A stretch of 42,670 nt of DNA from Alphaproteobacteria bacterium. Lineage in GTDB: Bacteria; Pseudomonadota; Alphaproteobacteria; Caulobacterales; Maricaulaceae. The stretch spans positions 1-42,670 of the forward strand of contig JAJRSJ010000078.1 of assembly GCA_024278855.1 (NCBI GenBank), read 5' to 3'. Every line of letters starts with the position of its first letter. Positions within the stretch are counted from its first letter, which is position 1. A model generated the notes under the pieces. The model had not been told where the DNA came from, made no database searches, and saw only the letters and a program-made list of their open reading frames with translations. A program made the position numbers and the translations under genes. Below are positions 8,736 to 17,085 of the stretch, piece by piece.

Positions 8736-10543
8736 GCGGATTTCCTTAAGTTAAGGGCTTCGCTAAGAGCGCCGCGTACGAATTTATAATCAAGCGGTTC
8801 GCCCGAATAATGCAGGAGCGGGATCAATTTTTCACGCGGCGTATTGGTCTCGGATAACAATAGCCCGAGTAGTTGAGCATCGCGGTTTTGTTCAATAACA
8901 AATACTTGGTCATGTTCGGCAATAAAGTCTTCCACTTCTTGCGCAAACGGAAAGCCGCGCACCCGCATATAATTCAAATACACACCGTCAGCGCCCAGCC
9001 TGTCACGGGCTTCAATCACTGCCCCGTCGCAAGACCCCAGAGAGATAATCCCCGACTTTGTCGCTTGCTTGGCCCGCCTGACGATAGGGGCGGGTAGTTT
9101 ATCGGCGGACGCTTTCCATTTGGCCTTGAGCCGATCTACCACCTCTTTGTATTCTGCGCCGTCTTCGGTATAGCCGCCAAATTTATTGTGGCCCGAACCA
9201 CGTGTGAAATAAGCCCCCTTGGGATCCGTACCCGGAATGGTGCGGTAAGGAATATGATCGCCGTCCACATCTAGGTAGCGGTGAAATTTATCTACGGATT
9301 TAAGATCCTCAGACGACAACACCTTGCCCCGATCAGGTATATAGCTATCGTCCCATTGTAGCTCGTCGACCATCCAATCATTCATGCCGATGTCAATATC
9401 CGAAAGTACGAACACCGGGGTCTGGAAGCGTTCCGCCAAATCCAGAGCATTTACCGCCATGTCAAAACATTCACCGGGATCGGCCGGGAACAACAATATG
9501 TGCATGGTATCGCCGTGAGACGCCGTAGCACAAAGCTGAATATCACATTGTTGGGTACGGGTCGGCATGCCGGTTGACGGCCCGGTGCGCTGAATATTAA
9601 ACAGCACCATGGGTATTTCGGCGTAATAGGCAAAGCCGATAAACTCGCTCATCAATGATATGCCAGGCCCAGAAGTCGGGGTAAAACAGCGCGCCCCGTC
9701 CCACGCCGCCCCGATAATCATACCGGCAGCGGCCAATTCGTCCTCGGCTTGGATGATACAATATTTATGCTTGCCGGTCTCGGGATGAATGCGCAAGTCT
9801 TTGCAATATTTAACAAATGCATCCATGAGGGAGGTTGAGGGCGTAATCGGATACCAAGCCCCAAAAGTTGCGCCGCCGTATACACAGCCCAACCCAGCGG
9901 CGGTATTGCCGTCGATCATCACCTTGTCTTTGGTCAAGTCTCTAGCTTCGACTTTAAATGTGCTGGCATTTGGATAATGCTCTTTAACATAATCATAGCC
10001 CAGAGCCACGGCTTGCAAATTGAGATCAATCAGCTTGGGTTTGGCGGCAAATATCTCGCGTAGTAATGTGTGAAGAATGTCCAGATCAAGTCCGAGCAAG
10101 GCCGCGACCGCGCCAACATAAGCGACATTTTTCATCAAGATACGCGACCGGGCTACTTTGAAAGCACTGTTACACATGCGCGCCAATGGCACACCAATAA
10201 CCGTTATATCGCTGCGGGTCAGAAAATGCGGTCGGGGCCAAGTCTCGTCATAGAGCAATATACCGCCGGGGCTTAATTCCTCTAAATCCCGTTTATAACT
10301 GTCCGGGTTCATGGCAATCATAATGTCAATATCACCGGAGCGGCCCCGGTAACCTTTTTCAGTGACCCTGATCTCATACCAGGTTGGCAGGCCTTGGATG
10401 TTGGAGGGGAAAATATTTTTCCCAACCACCGGCACACCCATACGAAAAATAATTTTCATCAGTAATGCATTGGCACTGGCCGAACCGGTTCCGTTGACAT
10501 TGCCGACTTTTATAGTGAAATCATTGACGCGTGTCTTGCTCAT
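8732..10543 (-). CDS. korA: 2-oxoacid:acceptor oxidoreductase subunit alpha with fused gamma domain (KorA type)
   Basis: This 603-residue protein fuses the gamma domain (about residues 1-190, starting INDFTIKVGNVNGTGSASAN in style) to the alpha pyrimidine-binding domain (from about 210). The alpha part carries GAWYPITPSTSLMD, IQAEDELAAAGMIIGAAWDGAR and TPTSGPGISLMSEFIG, all typical of alpha subunits, then QRTGPSTGMPT. The protein partners KorB to form the CoA- and ThDP-dependent oxidoreductase in the cytoplasm. It overlaps both neighbours by four bases, with the flavoprotein gene upstream and korB downstream, so the three form one coupled operon. Gamma–alpha fusions are common in aerobic bacteria. 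No damage is visible. Confidence 0.92.
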   Translation of the reverse strand: MSKTRVNDFTIKVGNVNGTGSASANALLMKIIFRMGVPVVGKNIFPSNIQGLPTWYEIRVTEKGYRGRSGDIDIMIAMNPDSYKRDLEELSPGGILLYDETWPRPHFLTRSDITVIGVPLARMCNSAFKVARSRILMKNVAYVGAVAALLGLDLDILHTLLREIFAAKPKLIDLNLQAVALGYDYVKEHYPNASTFKVEARDLTKDKVMIDGNTAAGLGCVYGGATFGAWYPITPSTSLMDAFVKYCKDLRIHPETGKHKYCIIQAEDELAAAGMIIGAAWDGARCFTPTSGPGISLMSEFIGFAYYAEIPMVLFNIQRTGPSTGMPTRTQQCDIQLCATASHGDTMHILLFPADPGECFDMAVNALDLAERFQTPVFVLSDIDIGMNDWMVDELQWDDSYIPDRGKVLSSEDLKSVDKFHRYLDVDGDHIPYRTIPGTDPKGAYFTRGSGHNKFGGYTEDGAEYKEVVDRLKAKWKASADKLPAPIVRRAKQATKSGIISLGSCDGAVIEARDRLGADGVYLNYMRVRGFPFAQEVEDFIAEHDQVFVIEQNRDAQLLGLLLSETNTPREKLIPLLHYSGEPLDYKFVRGALSEALNLRKSA

Positions 10544-12369
10544 GTTCCTTGCTCTCTTTTTTGCCCACCGTCCTGCTCATCCGCATAGTGTATCTGGATC
10601 AGGGATTCTTTCATATCCCATGCGGCGGTCGGACACCGCTCGGCGCACAGACCGCAATGCAGGCAAACATCTTCGTCTTTAATCATTACCCGTCCGGTCA
10701 AAGGCAAGGCATCCGAAACATACAAAGCCTGACCTTCAATATTTTCTGATGCGCTGAGACTGGCCCGCAACTCCGCTTCATCCTCGGCGTCCGGGGTCAT
10801 ACTCAGGCACTCCACCGGGCAAATGTCGATACACGCATCGCACTCCTCACACAGGCTCGCTTCGAACACGGTCTGAATATCACAATTGAGGCAACGTTCA
10901 ACTTCAGTGGCAATCTGGTCTGCGGTGAACCCAAGTTCAACCTCAACATCCAGATCGGCAAAACGTTTGGTCAATTCCACATGGGTCATTTTACGGCGCG
11001 CCGCATCATCATAGGAGTTGGAATAACGCCACTCGAACATGCCCATTTTTGTTGGCAACATCTCCACTTCATTGGGCAGTCGACCGCCGAGCATTTTGCC
11101 CTGGCAATGCTTGTGGATAGAAATAGCGGCCTGATGGCCATGCTCTACAGCCCAGATTATATTTTTAGGGCCAAAGGCCGCATCACCGCCAAAAAACACG
11201 CCTTTTCGCGTGCTTTCAAATGTGGCCTCGTCAACCTCCGGCACTTGCCATTTATCAAGTTTGATGCCGGATGTTTCCTCGATCCACGGAAATGCATTGT
11301 CCTGCCCGATAGCTAGTATAACATCATCACACGGGATGGTGGTTTCGCCCGTCACTTTTTGGCTGATAATTTTACCGTTTTCGTTGATTTCGTATTCCGT
11401 CAACTCAAACACCATGCCCGTCAATTTACCGTCTTTGACAACAAATGATTTGGGCGAATGGTTGACGATGATTTCGATATTTTCTTCTTCCGCGTCTTCC
11501 AATTCCCAAACGGACGCTTTGAAAAATGCCCTTGGTTTGCGGGCCATGACCTTGACACGTTTGGCACCAAGCCGCAAACTTGTGCGGCAACAATCCATAG
11601 CCGTATTGCCAACCCCGATAATCAGGACATTTTCGCCAATCTTTTTGGTGTGTTCAAATGCAACCGATTCGAGCCAGTCAATACCAATATGAATATTTGC
11701 ACCCGCCGCACCGTCCTTATCCTTGGTGTCCCAACGACCGGGCAAGTTCAAATCTTTACCGCGCGGCGCACCCGTACCGACAAATACCGCGTCCCAACCT
11801 TCTTCCAGAAGCGCGTCCATGCTTTCTACCTTATGGCCCAATTTCAACTCGACGCCCATGTCCAAGATATATCCCAACTCTTCGGACAACACTGGTTCTG
11901 GCAAACGAAAGGCCGGGATATTTGAGCGCATCAAACCGCCCGGCTCGCTTAGTTTTTCAAAAATCGTACATTCGTAACCAAGGGGTGCTAAATCATTAGC
12001 CACCGTAAATGAGGCTGGCCCGGCCCCGATCAGGGCGATACGCTTGCCATTGGTTTTTTTTGGCTTTTTGGGCAATTGGTCTGTAATATCGCCCCGGTGA
12101 TCCGCCGCGACCCGCTTGAGGCGGCAAATAGCAACGGGCTCTTCTTCAAGCCGCCCGCGCCGACAGGCTGGTTCGCACGGCCTGTCACAAACCCGGCCCA
12201 ATATACCCGGAAATACATTGGAGCGGCGGTTGAGCATATAGGCATCGCTATAGCGGCCCTGAGCGATTAACCGGATATAGGCCGGTACGGGGGTGTGAGC
12301 CGGACAGGCCCATTGACAATCAACCACTGTGTGAAAATAGTCAGGATTACGGGTATTTGTTGGTCTCAT
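10540..12369 (-). CDS. GltD-like FAD/NAD(P)-dependent oxidoreductase with C-terminal 4Fe-4S ferredoxin domains
   Basis: This is a 609-residue flavoprotein. The N-terminal helical Fe-S region has CQWACPAHTPV, then VCDRPCEPACRRG. The FAD site is ALIGAGPASFTVANDL (about residue 110), and the NAD(P)H site is IIGVGNTAMDCCRTSL (about 250), as in glutamate synthase small subunits. Unlike GltD, it continues into two ferredoxin-type clusters: CEECDACIDICPVEC (about 507) and CLHCGLCAERCP (about 569). The stop overlaps the korA start by four bases. This suggests that it passes electrons between the KorAB enzyme and NAD(P)H, either directly or through its own clusters. That role is inference; a stand-alone glutamate synthase role is unlikely, because no large GltB subunit is nearby. 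No good ribosome binding site precedes the ATG. Confidence 0.88.
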   Translation of the reverse strand: MRPTNTRNPDYFHTVVDCQWACPAHTPVPAYIRLIAQGRYSDAYMLNRRSNVFPGILGRVCDRPCEPACRRGRLEEEPVAICRLKRVAADHRGDITDQLPKKPKKTNGKRIALIGAGPASFTVANDLAPLGYECTIFEKLSEPGGLMRSNIPAFRLPEPVLSEELGYILDMGVELKLGHKVESMDALLEEGWDAVFVGTGAPRGKDLNLPGRWDTKDKDGAAGANIHIGIDWLESVAFEHTKKIGENVLIIGVGNTAMDCCRTSLRLGAKRVKVMARKPRAFFKASVWELEDAEEENIEIIVNHSPKSFVVKDGKLTGMVFELTEYEINENGKIISQKVTGETTIPCDDVILAIGQDNAFPWIEETSGIKLDKWQVPEVDEATFESTRKGVFFGGDAAFGPKNIIWAVEHGHQAAISIHKHCQGKMLGGRLPNEVEMLPTKMGMFEWRYSNSYDDAARRKMTHVELTKRFADLDVEVELGFTADQIATEVERCLNCDIQTVFEASLCEECDACIDICPVECLSMTPDAEDEAELRASLSASENIEGQALYVSDALPLTGRVMIKDEDVCLHCGLCAERCPTAAWDMKESLIQIHYADEQDGGQKREQGT

Positions 12370-12626
12370 AATTCATACACTTAACAAGCCTAAAGACCAC
12401 CGGAACCTAGCGAGACGCACACAGGCTGGCAAGCGGGATTTAGCCCCAAGCCAAGAAAAATTACAACCAAAGGAAACTTGCGGCTAGGGAAAATTTACGG
12501 CTACCCAACCAGTGACCCTCTAAGCATAAAAGCTGAAACACAGGGTTTTAGGTATAGCCCTTCAGGTAAGTGTAGATTGTTCCCATAAATTATGACAAAT
12601 TAGCGTATCGTTTTTTGGAGTATCCC

Positions 12627-14393
12627 ATGCAGACCTTTATGACCAGATTGATATTTATTGTTATCATGAGCTTCGCGGCGTTTCCCTATGCTAGCCTCGG
12701 ACAAGATGCTACGGGGTCTTTGGCCTTTATCGGTTATGACCGCGCACCGGCCCACCCAATTGTTGCGAAAAACGGAATGGTCAGTGCCCAAGAAACCATT
12801 GCCGCCGAGGTTGGGCGAGATATTTTAGCCAAAGGCGGCAATGCAGTGGACGCGGCGGTGGCCACAGGTTTTGCTCTGGCGGTAACGTTCCCGGCGGCGG
12901 GCAATCTCGGCGGCGGCGGGTTTATGCTGGTGGCACTGGCGGAAAGCCAAGAGGTCATTGCCATTGATTTTCGCGAAATGGCCCCCAGTGCAGCCAACCG
13001 CGATATGTTTTTAGGGGAAGACGGCGAAGTTGATAACCAGAAGGCACAATATTCCCACCTCTCCGCCGGTGTCCCCGGTTCCGTCATGGGCTTGCTCGAC
13101 GCCTTGGAAAGCTACGGCACTATGAGCCGAAAACAGGTTATGGCGCCGGCTGTACGGCTCGCAAACAAAGGCATACCGGGTTCCTACGGCTTGGCCCAGG
13201 GATTTGCTTCTAGCAAGGAGTTCTTGTCCAAAGACCCCTCCACATACGGGTATTTTTACAAAGCGGCAGGTGAGTTATACAGGCCGGGCGATCGGCTAAA
13301 ACAGCGCGATTTGGCCAAGACGCTTAAGCGGATTTCCAAATATGGCCGAGCCGGGTTTTACGAAGGCAAAACCGCAGATTTGTTGGTGGCGGAAATGCAA
13401 AAGGGCGGCGGGCTCATCACCCACGCAGATTTGAACAATTACCAAGCGGTCGAGCGCAAAGCCGTCAAGGGCACGTACCGCGGTTACGAAATCTATTCCA
13501 TGCCGCCGCCGTCCTCGGGCGGGGTGCATGTGGTGCAAATGCTCAATATTCTTGAAGGCTATGATTTGCGCGTACTGGAACACAACAGCGCCGATTATCT
13601 GCATTTGCTGATCGAGGCTATGCGCCGTGCCTATGCGGACCGCTCCAAATATCTTGGTGATCCGGATTTCTTTGATGTACCCGTAAAAGCCCTCACCGAT
13701 AAAGCATATGCCGCTAAATTACGCGCCGACATTGACAAGAACAAAGCCAGCCGCTCCCAAGACATCCTGCCAGGTCGCCATTTACCAAAAGAAAGCCCGG
13801 CCACCACCCATTATTCGGTTATGGATAAATGGGGCAATGGCGTGTCGGTAACCACGACCCTTAATTTTAGCTTTGGCAGCGGCTATTCCGTTGATGGAGC
13901 CGGGTTCTTGCTCAACAATGAAATGGACGATTTTTCGTCCAAGCCGGGAACACCAAACGGCTTTGGATTGATCGGCGGTGAGGCCAACAAGATCGAGCCG
14001 CGCAAACGGCCGCTATCCTCCATGACCCCCGTTATTATCAAGAAAGACGGTAAACCCTATTTTGTGACAGGCTCACCCGGTGGCTCCACCATCATCACTG
14101 TGGTTTTGCAAAACATTCTCAACATCATTGATTTTGATATGAACGTTATGGAGGCCGTGACAACGCCGCGCATTCACCATCAATGGCTGCCTGATATAGT
14201 CATTACCGAGCCGGGTATCTCGGCTGATACTGTACGGATATTGGAAGAGCGCGGCTTCATCTTTGGCAAAAATATGGACGGCAAATACAAACGAACAACA
14301 TTAGGCCGCACCAATGCAATACTGCAAAAGCGCGGCTATTTTTACGGTGCTGCCGATCCTCGCTCTCCTACGTCTGGAGCGGCGGGACATTAA
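12627..14393 (+). CDS. ggt: Gamma-glutamyltransferase (glutathione hydrolase)
   Basis: This 588-residue periplasmic Ntn-hydrolase transfers or hydrolyses the gamma-glutamyl group of glutathione and related peptides. The start is set at the ATG at 12627, six bases after GGAG; a TTG further up would destroy that spacing. A signal peptide follows (LIFIVIMSFAAFPYASLGQD). The autoprocessing site TTHYSV puts the catalytic threonine at about residue 393. Downstream come the small-subunit motifs GAGFLLNNEMDDFS, PLSSMTPVI and GSPGGSTI. The large-subunit FREMAP motif is also present. It is divergent from the kor operon and converges, with only 12 bases between, on the barrel lipoprotein gene. Glutamate–cysteine ligase is about 1 kb further on. 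Confidence 0.95.
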   Translation: MQTFMTRLIFIVIMSFAAFPYASLGQDATGSLAFIGYDRAPAHPIVAKNGMVSAQETIAAEVGRDILAKGGNAVDAAVATGFALAVTFPAAGNLGGGGFMLVALAESQEVIAIDFREMAPSAANRDMFLGEDGEVDNQKAQYSHLSAGVPGSVMGLLDALESYGTMSRKQVMAPAVRLANKGIPGSYGLAQGFASSKEFLSKDPSTYGYFYKAAGELYRPGDRLKQRDLAKTLKRISKYGRAGFYEGKTADLLVAEMQKGGGLITHADLNNYQAVERKAVKGTYRGYEIYSMPPPSSGGVHVVQMLNILEGYDLRVLEHNSADYLHLLIEAMRRAYADRSKYLGDPDFFDVPVKALTDKAYAAKLRADIDKNKASRSQDILPGRHLPKESPATTHYSVMDKWGNGVSVTTTLNFSFGSGYSVDGAGFLLNNEMDDFSSKPGTPNGFGLIGGEANKIEPRKRPLSSMTPVIIKKDGKPYFVTGSPGGSTIITVVLQNILNIIDFDMNVMEAVTTPRIHHQWLPDIVITEPGISADTVRILEERGFIFGKNMDGKYKRTTLGRTNAILQKRGYFYGAADPRSPTSGAAGH

Positions 14394-14405
14394 GTTGATC
14401 GAAGC

Positions 14406-15227
14406 CTAGAAGCGGTAGCGACCACGGATTTGCAAGGGAATTGACCAACGGCTACTGCCATTGTTCATGCCTTGCAGCGGGGTGCCTGAAACGAATGTAT
14501 CATCCGAATCGCCCTTGCCCATGTAACGAATACCGGATTCAAGGCCAATAGACATATGCCGGCTGATCGGCTTTTCAAAACCCACCAATGCGCTTGCAGT
14601 TGGAATATAGCGCCCTTCATACATGGGGATTGTAGGAGGAACAACGCCCACACCATTAAACTGGATATTATCCATCTGTATATCACTGGTGCGGGCAATA
14701 CCAATCCGACCTTCCACATACGGCTGTACAGAGCGTAAAATCGGCATCCTGGCTTTGGCCAGGTTATGGCGTAATCCCGCGTCTATACCGTAAGCCTTAT
14801 AGTCGCCAAATTGACCTGTGAATGTTCCGCCAAGATTATTGGCAAAAACCACACCGGACTTGCCCTCCGCTTCTTGGTAGAAACCATTGATCGTTAATGA
14901 TTGTTTGCCGTTAAGCGCATAGGTAAGACCGGCCTCGCCCCGGTAGCCTGCCTTATAAGCTTCACGCATTGGAACTTGATGAACATTCAATAATCCAGGT
15001 GTGTCATTGCCGGTGACAGCATTGCCGCCAACGATGAAATCTGTCCCAATTGCACCGGTAATTCCCCATTTGCTCAGTGGTTTATGTGGTGGTGCTGTGG
15101 ACACATGGCCTGCACTGGTTGAATGTGGCCCTGTATTATAGCTATACGGGCCATAATTATTACCCATACCCAGCCAAGAACACCCTGATAAAGCGACAGC
15201 TGCCGCGCCTAAAAATAAAATACGCAT
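14406..15227 (-). CDS. Outer-membrane beta-barrel lipoprotein of unknown function
   Basis: This protein of about 273 residues begins MRILFLGAAAVALSGCSW, a lipoprotein signal with lipobox LSGC. The start at 15227 is preferred, because AGGA lies eight bases upstream; a GTG at 15242 is in frame but swallows that site. A Ser/Gly/His-rich linker follows, and from about residue 55 the sequence alternates in the way of an 8-strand barrel (ITGAIGTDFIVGG, GEAGLTYAL, YVEGRIGIA, SALVGFEKPI, SIGLESGIRY) and ends in Phe (GRYRF). It resembles small porin-like outer membrane proteins but belongs to no family I can name. A consensus sigma-54 promoter lies about 65 bases upstream, so it is probably controlled by RpoN with an activator. 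Confidence 0.75.
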   Translation of the reverse strand: MRILFLGAAAVALSGCSWLGMGNNYGPYSYNTGPHSTSAGHVSTAPPHKPLSKWGITGAIGTDFIVGGNAVTGNDTPGLLNVHQVPMREAYKAGYRGEAGLTYALNGKQSLTINGFYQEAEGKSGVVFANNLGGTFTGQFGDYKAYGIDAGLRHNLAKARMPILRSVQPYVEGRIGIARTSDIQMDNIQFNGVGVVPPTIPMYEGRYIPTASALVGFEKPISRHMSIGLESGIRYMGKGDSDDTFVSGTPLQGMNNGSSRWSIPLQIRGRYRF

Positions 15228-15290
15228 ATTATTGTTCCTCACTCGGAACCTGCCCCATGCTGGTTCACATTCGATTATATTGAGTAAGGT

Positions 15291-15307
15291 AGCAAATATC
15301 GTGCCAA
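15291..15307 (-). promoter_or_regulatory. Sigma-54 (RpoN) promoter, -24/-12 elements
   Basis: On the minus strand the sequence reads TTGGCACGATATTTGCT. It matches the sigma-54 consensus TGGCACG-N4-TTGCW at every specified position, with exact spacing. It is intergenic and points at the barrel lipoprotein gene, with a start point expected near 15280 and an untranslated leader of about 53 bases. A second, sigma-70-like TATAAT (minus strand, 15274-15279) is close by but has no suitably spaced -35. Confidence 0.8.
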
Positions 15308-15485
15308 ACTAGAAATCCCACATTAAATATCAGCCTGTACCGGGGCACTTTACCTAGGAGGTGTTCCACACCCAAAGCAAAGCAATGCCGGTTAGCAAGC
15401 TTATGGTAATTTTCTTTCGCATAATGCCTCACCCTAACTGCGAAAACACTATGCAGGAATTGCGGTGATATTATGGCCAGTTTTT

Positions 15486-16856
15486 CTAATACACACAATC
15501 TTTATAGACCCGGGTGATGTCAGCGTCCCATTCGCCTTGGTAAAGCTCTAGCAATTTGTCGGCATTATTTTTACCGCTTTTAGCCATATCATCAAGCTCC
15601 GCCAAAAATACGGTTTCGCTTTCACCGTGGGCGTTTAGTCTTTGGCGGGTCTTTAAACCCTCGCGGGACAACACCAAAGCCCGTTTCACCAAGTCTAGTA
15701 TTGTGCCGGTTCTGAATTTAGCGGCGAGCCCGTATTTGGGCACATCGCGGCGCAGTTGGTCGCGCTCTTCTTCGCTCCAGTCCTTGACCCAGTCCCAAGC
15801 CGCATCCAGTGCCGCTTGGTCATAGAGAAGCCCGACCCAAAATGCGGGCAACGCACAAAGTTGGTTCCACGGACCAGTATCCGCACCGCGCATTTCTAAC
15901 AACTGCTTAAGGCGAACCTCCGGGAATATGGTCGAGAGATGATCTTCAAAATCCGCTATGCTTGGCTTTTCGCCCGGTAATATGTCTAGCTTGCCGTCCA
16001 GAAAATCCCGAAAGCTTTTACCTGAGGCATCTAGATAATCTTCTCCGCCATTTTTATTGCTTCTGTGGACAAAATACATAGGCACATCCAGAGCATAGTC
16101 CACATATTGCTCAAACCCGAAACCGGCCTCAAATGCGAATGGCAACATGCCCGTTCTGTCCGCGTCCGTATCCAACCAAATGCGCGAACGGTAAGAATTA
16201 TAGCCGTTAGGCCGTCCGTCCGTGAACGGAGAATTGGCAAAGAGTGCCGTGGCAATTGGTTGCAATGCCAAGCTTACCCGCATTTTCTTGACCATGTCGG
16301 GCTCACTGGCGAAATCCAGATTAACCTGAACCGTGCAGGTGCGAAACATCATTTCGAGACCGTGCGTACCAACTTTCGGCATATAGGCACGCATAATATT
16401 GTAACGCCCCTTTGGCATGATCGGAACATCTTCCAACCGTGTGTCGGGTCGAAAGCCAAGTGACAGAAATCCTGCCCCGATCTTGTCGGCGACCTGCTTG
16501 ACCTCGCGCAAATGCTGGTTCACTTCTCCGCAGGTTTGGTGAATGGTTTTTAAAGGTGCGCCGGAAAGTTCGAACTGCCCGCCGGGTTCTAGGGACACGG
16601 ACGCACCATCACGCTTGAGGGCTATTAGATAACCGTTCTCCACCACGCCTTTCCAGCCAAATTTTTTCAACCCCTCCAGCATGGCAAAGATACCTGTGTC
16701 GCCGGCGTAAGGCAGAGGTTTTAATGTGGACAGATCAAAGCCAATTTTTTCATGCTCGGTGCCAATCAGCCACTCCGGTTCTGGTTTACATCCGGCGGCA
16801 ATCCAGTTGACCATTTCGGATTTATTTTCGATCGGGGGCAAATCTTTACTAGACAT
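15486..16856 (-). CDS. gshA: Glutamate–cysteine ligase, plant/alphaproteobacterial type
   Basis: This 456-residue cytoplasmic enzyme catalyses the ATP-dependent joining of glutamate and cysteine, the first step of glutathione synthesis. It belongs to the GCS2-type group found in plants and alphaproteobacteria, not the E. coli GshA type. Recognisable stretches are WLIGTEHEKIGFD near the N-terminus, SLEPGGQFELSGAPL (about residue 90), MPKGRYNIMRAYMP, MMFRTCTVQVNLDF (about 170) and MRGADTGPW (about 325). The start has AGGAAA seven bases upstream. Gamma-glutamyltransferase, which acts on its end product, lies about 1.1 kb away on the other strand. No glutathione synthetase gene is seen in the window. 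Confidence 0.94.
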   Translation of the reverse strand: MSSKDLPPIENKSEMVNWIAAGCKPEPEWLIGTEHEKIGFDLSTLKPLPYAGDTGIFAMLEGLKKFGWKGVVENGYLIALKRDGASVSLEPGGQFELSGAPLKTIHQTCGEVNQHLREVKQVADKIGAGFLSLGFRPDTRLEDVPIMPKGRYNIMRAYMPKVGTHGLEMMFRTCTVQVNLDFASEPDMVKKMRVSLALQPIATALFANSPFTDGRPNGYNSYRSRIWLDTDADRTGMLPFAFEAGFGFEQYVDYALDVPMYFVHRSNKNGGEDYLDASGKSFRDFLDGKLDILPGEKPSIADFEDHLSTIFPEVRLKQLLEMRGADTGPWNQLCALPAFWVGLLYDQAALDAAWDWVKDWSEEERDQLRRDVPKYGLAAKFRTGTILDLVKRALVLSREGLKTRQRLNAHGESETVFLAELDDMAKSGKNNADKLLELYQGEWDADITRVYKDCVY

Positions 16857-16887
16857 ATTTTTTCCTGGACATGTTTATATAAGAGAT

Positions 16888-16917
16888 ATTTTATTAGAGA
16901 CGGAAGTACTGTCACAA
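16888..16917 (-). promoter_or_regulatory. Candidate promoter of gshA
   Basis: On the minus strand, TTGTGA (16912-16917) is followed after 18 bases by TAAAAT (16888-16893), and the gene starts about 32 bases further on. The match is moderate, and the AT-rich surroundings make chance matches likely. Confidence 0.35.
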
Positions 16918-16996
16918 AGTCAATTTAGAGACTAGACCACATCAATACAAGCTTCTCGCAATATTGTTATAATGAAAATTTTTGTCCCCTCCATGT

Positions 16997-17029
16997 AAAT
17001 AGCCCGCAAGATCAACTTGCGGGCTATTT
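16997..17029 (-). terminator. Terminator hairpin at the end of the TonB operon
   Basis: A perfect 14-bp stem (AAATAGCCCGCAAG with its complement) encloses a five-base loop. It lies 57 bases after the last TPR stop codon. Both strands end in ATTT, so it could work in either direction, but only the minus-strand operon reads into it; gshA is transcribed away from it. Confidence 0.8.
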
Positions 17030-17085
17030 CAGGCCTATAAAATCAGGGACTTCGCCCAGCTGAAAACAACTTGGCCTTGGAAAAG

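Noticed and set aside
15265-15498. A 77-codon frame between the barrel lipoprotein and gshA
   Set aside because: It overlaps the end of gshA and the sigma-54 promoter and has no signal, motif or ribosome binding site.
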